From: Glycomyces albidus
Lineage (GTDB): Bacteria > Actinomycetota > Actinomycetes > Mycobacteriales > Micromonosporaceae
Reading direction: 5' to 3'
Length of the DNA: 64,000 bases
Assembly: GCF_009451885.1 (NCBI RefSeq)
Contig: NZ_WIAO01000020.1
Coordinates: forward strand, 43,779-107,778
The notes below the pieces were generated by a model that worked only from the letters and a program-made list of their open reading frames with translations, ran no database searches and was not told where the DNA came from. Below are positions 1 to 6,648 of the stretch, in pieces (position 1 is the first letter of the stretch; every line of letters begins with the position of its first letter). Both the position numbers and the translations under genes were made by a program.

Positions 1-282
1 CAGGTCCAGGTCGTCCAGCTCGTCCAGCGTCTCCAACCGGTACGCGTCCACGTGCACCAGCGGCACCCCCGCCGCCCCCGCGCGATGCGAGCGCGCGATC
101 ACGAACGTGGGGCTGGTGATCCGCCCCTCCACGCCGAGACCGGCGCCGATGCCCTGCGTGAGGGCGGTCTTCCCGGCCCCGAGCGGGCCGGTGAGGATCA
201 CGAGGTCGCCCGCTCGGAGGACCGCGGCCAGGCGCAGCCCGAACTCATGCGTGTCTCCGGCTGTCTGGAGCGTCAGCCTCAC
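1..282 (-). CDS. tsaE: TsaE, tRNA threonylcarbamoyladenosine biosynthesis ATPase (C-terminus cut by window edge)
   Basis: TsaE is the small P-loop ATPase that works with TsaB and TsaD to put the t6A modification on A37 of ANN-decoding tRNAs. The visible 94 residues contain a Walker A motif GPLGAGKT at about residues 33-40, then SPTF and the family motif HVDAYRL near the cut end. The GTG start at 282 has a strong upstream AGAGGAG on the minus strand. The reading frame is open to base 1, so roughly the last third is missing. It is the last of a minus-strand set alr, hydrolase, tsaE, an arrangement common in actinobacteria, where tsaB usually follows. Confidence 0.9.
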   Translation of the reverse strand, partial: MRLTLQTAGDTHEFGLRLAAVLRAGDLVILTGPLGAGKTALTQGIGAGLGVEGRITSPTFVIARSHRAGAAGVPLVHVDAYRLETLDELDDLDL

Positions 283-355
283 GTCTCACTCCTCTTCTGC
301 GAACCGGCGCTGCTGACGCCGGCGCTCGTCTCTGCCGGACCCCGGCGAGGGGCCC

Positions 356-1552
356 TCAGGATTGCTCGTGGTGGCGCGAGAACGGCTTCCGGCGGCGCTG
401 CCGCCCCCGCTCGGCCTCCGGCGGCGCGGCCTCCGGACGCAGCGAACCGTCACCGATCTCGGCCGCGACTTTGTCGATCATCTCCAACAACAGTTGTGAG
501 ATCTCACCAGGGTACTCCAGCTGCGGCGAATGACCCGCCTCGGCTATGAGCTCCAATCGCGCTCCCGGCAGCGCCTCCGCGAGCCGCCGCGAATGCCCCG
601 GCGGCGTCAGCGGATCGTCGTCGCCCACCGCGATCAGCGTCGGCAACCCCTTGAACTGCGGCAGCACCGCCGTCGCATCGTGGTCGAGGATACCGCGCGC
701 ATACCCCACGATCGACTGGATGGACGTCCGCCGGTTCATCCGCTCCACCAGCGTCACGATCGAACCCGGCGGATTCGGCGACCGGAACGCCGCCTTCCGC
801 GTCAGCAGCCACCCCAGATCCCCCGCCAGCAGCCGCGACCGGTCGATCAGGTCCGGCGTCCACCCCGCCACCTGCTGCAGCATCGGCAGCACCGTCCGCC
901 GCAACCGCCGCAGCGCCCGCATCGGCTTCGTCTCCACCGTGTCCAGCCCGGCCGCGCTCGTCGACAGGAACGCCACGCCCTGCACCCGCTCCCGGAACAC
1001 CTCCGGATACAACCGCGCGAACTGCATGATCGTCATCCCGCCCATGGAATGGCCCACCAGGACCAGCGGCCCCTCCGGCGCCGCCGCCGCCAGCACGTCG
1101 TGCAGGATCTCCGCCAGGTCCTCGATCGAGTACTCCGTCCGCGTCAGACCGCTCGACCGCCCGTGCCCCGGCTGGTCGTACAGCACCGCCCGCAGCCGCA
1201 GACCCCCGCGCACCGCATCCGCGATCGCCTTCCGCTGGAAGTAGAACGTGCCCATGTCCTGCATGTAGCCGTGAATGAGCACCACCGTCAGGTCCGCGTC
1301 CTCCGGCCCCGCCGTCTCCACATGCACCGACGCGCCCTCCCGCGTCTCCACCGTCCGCACCGAGTTCGTCGGCGGCAGCTCGAACGGCTCATGCGCATAC
1401 GGATCCGCCGACGACGCCCGCGTCCGCCGCGCCAGATACGCCGGCACCCCGTACGCCAGCGCCGCACCCACCGCGATCCCGCCGGTCACACCGCCGACGA
1501 CCGCCCAGCCCCGGCCCCGCCGCCCACCGCGGCCCGACTGCCTCTCGCTCAT
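356..1552 (-). CDS. alpha/beta hydrolase, membrane-anchored or secreted
   Basis: A 398-residue alpha/beta-hydrolase-fold protein. A hydrophobic segment at about residues 20-40 follows an Arg/Gly-rich start and looks like a signal anchor. The core shows VVLIHGYMQD (oxyanion region), the nucleophile elbow GHSMGG at about residue 167, an acidic residue in the GDDDPLTPP stretch and a late catalytic His in AEAGHSPQLEYP. The substrate cannot be read from sequence. It may be a lipase, esterase or non-haem haloperoxidase-like enzyme. It sits between alr and tsaE, a conserved actinobacterial placement, and is probably cotranscribed with both. Confidence 0.85.
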   Translation of the reverse strand: MSERQSGRGGRRGRGWAVVGGVTGGIAVGAALAYGVPAYLARRTRASSADPYAHEPFELPPTNSVRTVETREGASVHVETAGPEDADLTVVLIHGYMQDMGTFYFQRKAIADAVRGGLRLRAVLYDQPGHGRSSGLTRTEYSIEDLAEILHDVLAAAAPEGPLVLVGHSMGGMTIMQFARLYPEVFRERVQGVAFLSTSAAGLDTVETKPMRALRRLRRTVLPMLQQVAGWTPDLIDRSRLLAGDLGWLLTRKAAFRSPNPPGSIVTLVERMNRRTSIQSIVGYARGILDHDATAVLPQFKGLPTLIAVGDDDPLTPPGHSRRLAEALPGARLELIAEAGHSPQLEYPGEISQLLLEMIDKVAAEIGDGSLRPEAAPPEAERGRQRRRKPFSRHHEQS

Positions 1553-1640
1553 GCGACCTCACTGCAACTCGAGGAGCCCCGAAGGACCCCGCCACAGGCC
1601 GAGGGGTTCCCGGGCCACACTGCCCGCACCGACCCGCCGG

Positions 1641-2813
1641 CTAGTCCAGACCCCGGTTCCACAACCGGGGGATCCGGGCCCCCAGGCCCGTCAGCACGTC
1701 GTTCGGGATCGTCCCCGCCCACGCCGCCCAGTCGTCCGCGTCCGGATGCTGCGCACCCGCACCGATCAGCACCACCGGCTCGCCCGCCCGCACCGCGTCG
1801 TCACCGCAGTCGACCACGAACTGGTCCATGCAGATCCGCCCGATCACCCGCCGCCGCTTGCCGGCCAGGTACACCTCGGCCCGGTTCGACGCCGCCCGCG
1901 GCACCCCGTCCGCATACCCCAGCGGCACCAGCGCCACGTTCGCGTCCCGCTCCAGGACATGCGTGTGCCCGTACGAGATCCCCGACCCCGCCGGCAGCCG
2001 CTTCACGCTCATCACCTGCGACCGCACCTCCAGCACCGGCCGCAGGTCCACCGGGAACCCGGGCACCGGGTTGTACCCGTACAGCGCGATCCCCGGCCGC
2101 ACCATGTCGTACCGCGTCTCCGGGTCCGCGATCAGCGCCGCCGAGTTCGCCAGATGCCGCACCTCCGGCTCCAGCCCCGCCGCCGCCACCGCACCCAGGA
2201 ACCGCCCGAACGCCTCCTTCTGCGCCGCGTTCGCCGGATGCCCGACCTCGTCGGCGCACGCCATGTGACTCCACGCACCCGCGACATGCACCGACCCGGC
2301 CGCCTGGAGCTTCGCCGCCGACTCCGCGAACAGCTCCCACTCGTGCTCGGCGACCCCGCCGCGCGACATCCCCGTATCGCCCTTCAGATGGACCCGCGCC
2401 GGCGTCCCCGCGCGCTCCCCCGCGGCGGCCGCCGCCTCGAGCTGCGGCAGCGACGACACCCCCACGTCGATCCCGGCGCCAACGACCTCCGCCAGGCCCG
2501 GCTGCTCCGGCGCGAAGAAGAACGCCATCACCGGCGCCTCCTCCAGGCCCGCGGACCGCCGCAGCTGCCACGCCTCGCGCAGCGTCACCACGCCCAGCCG
2601 CTCGGCCCCCGCCTCCAGGGCGACCCGCGCCGCCGGGACCATGCCGTGCCCGTACGCGTCGGCCTTCACCATCGCCATCATCGGGACGCCCGCGACGCGG
2701 GCGAGCGCCTCGACGTTGTGCGCGAGCCGCCGCCAGTCCGCGCTGGCCTTCGCCAGGCCGGACATGCCGTCGTGCACGGGTTCGGTCAGGATGCGGTAGT
2801 TGTCCATCGCCAC
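1641..2813 (-). CDS. alr: alanine racemase
   Basis: Alr is a PLP enzyme that interconverts L- and D-alanine and supplies D-Ala for peptidoglycan. The PLP-lysine motif MVKADAYGHG is at about residues 46-55. The catalytic tyrosine region reads RPGIALYGYNP and SYGHTHVL. The length (390 aa) is normal for the family. The GTG start is supported by a -10-like TACCCT on the minus strand (2825-2820) ending six bases before the start codon, with no Shine-Dalgarno sequence, so the transcript is probably leaderless. Its 5' end is 74 bp from the stop of metE, so it appears to have its own promoter. Confidence 0.95.
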   Translation of the reverse strand: MAMDNYRILTEPVHDGMSGLAKASADWRRLAHNVEALARVAGVPMMAMVKADAYGHGMVPAARVALEAGAERLGVVTLREAWQLRRSAGLEEAPVMAFFFAPEQPGLAEVVGAGIDVGVSSLPQLEAAAAAGERAGTPARVHLKGDTGMSRGGVAEHEWELFAESAAKLQAAGSVHVAGAWSHMACADEVGHPANAAQKEAFGRFLGAVAAAGLEPEVRHLANSAALIADPETRYDMVRPGIALYGYNPVPGFPVDLRPVLEVRSQVMSVKRLPAGSGISYGHTHVLERDANVALVPLGYADGVPRAASNRAEVYLAGKRRRVIGRICMDQFVVDCGDDAVRAGEPVVLIGAGAQHPDADDWAAWAGTIPNDVLTGLGARIPRLWNRGLD

Positions 2814-2819
2814 GGCTCA

Positions 2820-2825
2820 AGGGTA
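2820..2825 (-). promoter_or_regulatory. -10 element of leaderless alr transcript
   Basis: TACCCT on the minus strand, six bases before the alr GTG. This spacing is what a leaderless actinobacterial transcript needs. No clear -35 element was recognised. Confidence 0.45.
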
Positions 2826-2887
2826 CGTGCCCGCCGCCGCGGGACCGGCCAGGCTCAGCGGTCCGGTCGGCGGCGGGCGCGCCGGGT

Positions 2888-5134
2888 TCAGGCGATCTCG
2901 CTCCGGACGGTCCGGGCGGCCTCCACGAGCCCTTCGAGGGACGGGACGACCTCTTCGTACCGCCTGGTCTTGAGCCCGCAGTCGGGGTTGGCCCAGACGC
3001 GGCCGGGCCCGAGCGCGGCGACGGCGAGCCGCAGCGCCGCGGCCATCTCGGCGGCGTCGGGGACGCGCGGTGAGTGGATGTCCCACACGCCCGGCCCGAC
3101 CGCGGAGCGGAACTCGGCGCTGTTGTAGGAGGCCCGGTCGAGGTCGGCGAGGACCTCCATCTTCGACCGGGACGCCTCGATGGAGGTGACGTCGGCGTCG
3201 AGCGCCGCGATCGCGTCGATGACGTCGCCGAACTCGGAGTAGCAGAGGTGGGTGTGGATCGCGGTGTCCGGCCGGACGCCGGCGGTCGCGATCCGGAACG
3301 ACCGCGTCGCCCAAGCCGCGTAGGCGGCGCGCCCGGCGGCCCGCACGGGCAGGAGCTCGCGCAGGGCCGGCTCGTCGACCTGGATGATCGCGGTCCCGGC
3401 CGCTTCGAGGTCGGCGACCTCGTCGCGGAGGGCGAGCGCGACCTGGTCGGCGGTGTCGGCGAGCGGCTGGTCGTCGCGCACGAACGACCACGCGAGGATG
3501 GTGACGGGACCGGTGAGCATGCCTTTCACGGGCTTGTCCGTGAGCGACTGGGCGTACGAGGTCCAGGCGACCGTGATGGGCGCGGTCCGCGCGACGTCCC
3601 CGTACAGGATCGGCGGCCGCACGCACCGCGACCCGTACGACTGGACCCAGCCGGCGGCGGTCGTCGCGAACCCGGTGAGCTGCTCGGCGAAGTACTGCAC
3701 CATGTCGTTGCGCTCGGGTTCGCCGTGGACGAGCACGTCGAGGCCGAGCTTCTCCTGCTCGGCGATCACGGCGGCGACCTCGGCGCGCATGCGGGAGTGG
3801 TAGTCGGCGTCGATCATCAGGCCCTGCCGGTGGGCGGCGCGGGCCTTGCGGAGCTCGGCGGTCTGCGGGAACGACCCGATCGTGGTGGTCGGCAGCGGCG
3901 GCAGCGGGACCCGCTCGGCCTGGGCGGCGCGGCGCTCGGCGTAGGGCGCGCGCCGGTCGGCGTCCTCGGGGAGGCCGGCGAGCCGGGCGCGGACCGCGTC
4001 GTCGCGCCACGAGTCCGGGGCCGCGGGCCGCGGCTCGCGCGGCCCGTCCGGGTCGGCGAGCGCGGTGATCTCGGCGAGTTTCTGCCGCGCGAACGACAAC
4101 CGCTCGACCAGCGCGGCCGGCAGCTCGGTCTCCGCGGCGAGGTCCACGGGAACATGCAGCAGGGAGGACGAGGACGCGACCCCGACGCGGTCGGTGACCG
4201 CCTTGACCCGCTCGACGTCCGCGGCGGCGGCCGCCAGATCGGTGCGCCAGATGTTGCGCCCGTCGACCACCCCGGCGAGGACGAATGTTTCACGTGAAAC
4301 ATTCAGTGTCTCAAGTGCATCCAGGTCCGAGCGGCCGCGCACCAGGTCCAGGGCGATCCCTTCCACGCCCGCGTCCAGCAGCACCGGCAGCGACTCGCCG
4401 AACGGCCCGTAGCCGCCGGCGACGAGGATCTCCGCGACCCCGACCAGCCGCCGGTACGCCCCGGCCACCGCCTCCAGCTCCTCCGGGGACCGGTCCCCGC
4501 ACAGCGCCGGCTCGTCGAGCTGGATCAGCCCGGCCCCGGCCCTGCCGAGTTCGGTGAGCAGCTCGGCGTACGCCTCGACGAGGTCGCCGAGCCGGTCGAG
4601 CGGCCGGAACCCCTCCGGGGAGCCGTCCGCCGGCTTCGCCAGCAGCAGGAGCGAGACCGGCCCGACCAGGACCGGCCGCGCGTCCAGGCCGCGCTCGCGC
4701 GCCTCCCGGAACTCGGCGACCGCCTTCTCGGGCCGGGCGGCGAACACCGTGGCGAGGCCGATCTCGGGCACCAGGTAGTGGTAGTTCGTGTCGAACCACT
4801 TGGTCATCTCGAGCGGCGCGGCGGACGCGTCCCCGCGCGCGGCCGCGAAGTAGGAGGCGAGGTCGCCGTCGCGGCGGTGCCTGGGCGCGACCGCGTCCAC
4901 CGCGAACGCGGCGTCGAGGACGTGGTCGTAGAAGGAGAAGCACCCGGTCGGCACCGAGTCGAGCACGGCGAGGTCGTCGAGCATCTCGGCCCGGACGGCC
5001 GCGGCGGCCCGTTCGAGGCCCTCGGCGTCGAGCCGGCCGGACCAGTGGGCCTCGAGCGCGCGCTTGAGCTCCCGCCGGGAGCCGATGCGCGGGTATCCGA
5101 GCGCGGTGGAGCGCACGGGAATTCGGTTGGTCAT
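2888..5134 (-). CDS. metE: cobalamin-independent methionine synthase
   Basis: MetE transfers a methyl group from 5-methyltetrahydropteroyl-triglutamate to homocysteine without B12. The 748 residues fit the family. The N-terminal motif STALGYPRIGSRRELK is present. The C-terminal catalytic barrel has TTTIGSFPQT, HGEPERNDMVQYF, the zinc-ligand region HTHLCYSEF and the late cysteine in WANPDCGLKTR. The ATG start has a GAGGGAA Shine-Dalgarno. A cobalamin riboswitch lies directly upstream, so the gene should be off when B12 is plentiful and an alternative MetH (not in this window) can act. A perfect parS site lies inside the coding sequence and is translated as NVSRET. Confidence 0.96.
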   Translation of the reverse strand: MTNRIPVRSTALGYPRIGSRRELKRALEAHWSGRLDAEGLERAAAAVRAEMLDDLAVLDSVPTGCFSFYDHVLDAAFAVDAVAPRHRRDGDLASYFAAARGDASAAPLEMTKWFDTNYHYLVPEIGLATVFAARPEKAVAEFREARERGLDARPVLVGPVSLLLLAKPADGSPEGFRPLDRLGDLVEAYAELLTELGRAGAGLIQLDEPALCGDRSPEELEAVAGAYRRLVGVAEILVAGGYGPFGESLPVLLDAGVEGIALDLVRGRSDLDALETLNVSRETFVLAGVVDGRNIWRTDLAAAAADVERVKAVTDRVGVASSSSLLHVPVDLAAETELPAALVERLSFARQKLAEITALADPDGPREPRPAAPDSWRDDAVRARLAGLPEDADRRAPYAERRAAQAERVPLPPLPTTTIGSFPQTAELRKARAAHRQGLMIDADYHSRMRAEVAAVIAEQEKLGLDVLVHGEPERNDMVQYFAEQLTGFATTAAGWVQSYGSRCVRPPILYGDVARTAPITVAWTSYAQSLTDKPVKGMLTGPVTILAWSFVRDDQPLADTADQVALALRDEVADLEAAGTAIIQVDEPALRELLPVRAAGRAAYAAWATRSFRIATAGVRPDTAIHTHLCYSEFGDVIDAIAALDADVTSIEASRSKMEVLADLDRASYNSAEFRSAVGPGVWDIHSPRVPDAAEMAAALRLAVAALGPGRVWANPDCGLKTRRYEEVVPSLEGLVEAARTVRSEIA
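4286..4301. promoter_or_regulatory. parS: parS site 1 (inside metE)
   Basis: Perfect TGTTTCACGTGAAACA, extended to a 22-bp palindrome (4283-4304). It lies in the metE reading frame about 30 kb from dnaA and is the most distant of the seven copies found. ParB nucleates on such sites. Confidence 0.93.
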
Positions 5135-5165
5135 GTGTCAGTTCCCTCGAACTTGCGACAGCGGG

Positions 5166-5378
5166 ACCGCGCGCGGTCGCGCGCGGTACGCGGGCAGGTA
5201 TTCGGACTCGGGGGCGCTCCGTCGCCGGCGCCTAGTCCCCACCGCTTCCCAGGTCCCTTGCGGCCCAGTGCTCATGGCGGGTTTCGTTCCCCCTCACCGC
5301 TGCGGGGCAGTCCTGGATTCGCACCAGATTCCCTCTTAGCCGCAGTGCCCCGGGGCGCCGCGGAACCAGCGTCGAATG
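5166..5378 (-). promoter_or_regulatory. cobalamin (B12) riboswitch upstream of metE
   Basis: Read on the minus strand, the leader contains the B12-box core GGTGCGAATCC followed by ACTGCCCCGCAGCGGT, then GGGAAG and later GAGTCCGAATACCTGCC (5193-5209). These match the conserved blocks of the adenosylcobalamin class. A GC-rich hairpin (about 5166-5188) follows just before the Shine-Dalgarno of metE and could serve as the expression platform that hides the ribosome site or stops transcription when B12 is bound. Outer boundaries are approximate. Confidence 0.92.
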
Positions 5379-5514
5379 CGATGGTACGGCCGCACCGGCC
5401 CCCGCCGCAGGGCCCGGCCAGACTGTGAGAACCCGCGCGGGCGCCGCAGGGGCGCCGAGTAAGGTCCGAGCCGGGCCGGGACCGCGGCCCGCGGACGGGT
5501 TCGAGGAGGATTCG

Positions 5515-6249
5515 ATGAGCAGGAAGACCGCAGTCGTCACGGGAGCGAGCAGCGGCATCGGAGCGGCCGCCGCCCGCGCCCTCGCCAAGGCCGGGTTCGA
5601 CGTGGTCCTCGGCGCGCGCCGGACCGACCGGCTCGCCGAGGTCGCGGCCGAATGCGGCGGGACCGCGCTCGCGCTCGACGTGACCGACGAGGCGTCGGTG
5701 TCGGCGTTCGCGGCTCGGGTGGAGCGCTGCGACGTGCTCGTGAACAACGCGGGCGGCGCGTTCGGCCTCGACTCGATCGCCGACGCCGATCTCGAGCTGT
5801 GGCAGCGCATGTACGACGTGAACGTGCTCGGCACGGCACGGATCACCAAGGCGCTCCTGCCGAAGCTGGTCGAATCGGGTGACGGCCAGGTCATGGCGAT
5901 CGGCTCGATCGCCGGCCACCAGCCGTACCCGGGCGGAGGCGGCTACAACGCCGCCAAGCACGCCGAGGCGGCGATCACGCGGGTGCTGCGCATGGAGCTG
6001 CTCGGGCAGCCGGTGCGGGTCTGCGAGATCGACCCTGGCATGGTCGAGACCGAGTTCAGCCTCGTCCGCTTCGAAGGCGACCAGGAACGCGCCGACGCGG
6101 TGTACGCCGGGATGACGCCGCTGACGGCCGACGACATCGCCGAGACTGTCGCGTGGGTCGCGACCCGGCCCGCGCATGTGAACATCGACCAGATCACCAT
6201 CACCCCGAGAGACCAGGCCGGAGCCCAACTGGTGCACCGCCGCAAGTAG
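5515..6249 (+). CDS. short-chain dehydrogenase/reductase (SDR)
   Basis: A 244-residue classical SDR. The NAD(P)-binding motif TGASSGIG is at about residues 9-16. The arginine pair in GARRTDR suggests NADP preference. NNAGG is near residue 83. The catalytic Ser is in IGSIAGHQPY and the Tyr/Lys pair in YNAAKHA. C-terminal IDPGMVETEFS is typical of the NADP-dependent YdfG-like serine/3-hydroxy acid dehydrogenases, so that activity is possible. The ATG at 5515 is preceded by GAGGAGGA. The gene is divergent from metE. Confidence 0.9.
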   Translation: MSRKTAVVTGASSGIGAAAARALAKAGFDVVLGARRTDRLAEVAAECGGTALALDVTDEASVSAFAARVERCDVLVNNAGGAFGLDSIADADLELWQRMYDVNVLGTARITKALLPKLVESGDGQVMAIGSIAGHQPYPGGGGYNAAKHAEAAITRVLRMELLGQPVRVCEIDPGMVETEFSLVRFEGDQERADAVYAGMTPLTADDIAETVAWVATRPAHVNIDQITITPRDQAGAQLVHRRK

Positions 6250-6261
6250 ACCGAGCGGCGG

Positions 6262-6270
6262 TTATCCACA
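6262..6270 (+). promoter_or_regulatory. DnaA box outside oriC (copy 1)
   Basis: Perfect TTATCCACA 13 bp after the SDR stop codon, about 26 kb from oriC. A second copy is 146 bp away in the same orientation. It could titrate DnaA or regulate locally, or be chance. Confidence 0.45.
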
Positions 6271-6407
6271 GGCGGAGAACTCGCGCTGGGCGCCCGGCGG
6301 CACTCGGTGCCAGTGTTGACCCATGCGCCGACACGACAGGCTCCACAGCACCCGCCCGGCCGCAGGCCGGAGCGCGGCGGCCGCTGTGCGGCTGCGCGCG
6401 CGGCGAG

Positions 6408-6416
6408 TTATCCACA
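6408..6416 (+). promoter_or_regulatory. DnaA box outside oriC (copy 2)
   Basis: Second perfect TTATCCACA in the same gap and orientation. The flanks also resemble copy 1: both are preceded by a purine/G-rich stretch and followed by GGC. Confidence 0.45.
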
Positions 6417-6468
6417 GGCCGGGAATTCGTTCTCGACACTCCACCGCAGACGGTGTCACGGTTGAGAC

Positions 6469-6497
6469 AAAAAAGCCATCTGGCCCTGCGGGATGGC
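6469..6497 (-). terminator. rho-independent terminator, minus strand
   Basis: On the minus strand GCCATC pairs with GATGGC across an 11-base loop and is followed by six T. It lies about 150 bp past the subtilase stop codon and probably ends that transcript. Confidence 0.65.
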
Positions 6498-6592
6498 GGC
6501 GATATGAAGGGGAATCGCGAACGTCGCCATACCGAGACCGCGCGCGGGAAGCCGCCCGCGCGACGGTCCCCGCAGGACCGCCACTTACAGGT

Positions 6593-6626
6593 GCGGGCGG
6601 CCGGGAACACCACCCCGGCCGCCCGC
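6593..6626 (-). terminator. GC-rich hairpin after subtilase gene
   Basis: A perfect 13-bp inverted repeat (GCGGGCGGCCGGG and its complement) with an 8-base loop, 23 bp after the subtilase stop. It has no T-run, as is common for actinobacterial terminators. Confidence 0.6.
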
Positions 6627-6648
6627 AATCCACGCTGTCGCCCCCAGA

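Larger units (their letters stand above)
6250..6648. other. non-coding gap with two consensus DnaA boxes and two minus-strand hairpins
   Basis: No convincing gene lies here. It holds two perfect TTATCCACA boxes (6262-6270 and 6408-6416, same strand) and two hairpins that follow the subtilase gene on the minus strand, listed separately. Short open frames on both strands lack start signals and recognisable motifs. Confidence 0.6.

Noticed and set aside
530..3128. Long plus-strand open frames across the hydrolase and alr genes
   Set aside because: Arg/Pro-rich shadows of minus-strand genes; they have no ribosome sites or family motifs.
6262..6633. A minus-strand open frame of 123 codons in the gap after the SDR
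   Set aside because: Arg/Ser-rich composition, no ribosome site and it spans the terminator hairpin of the subtilase.
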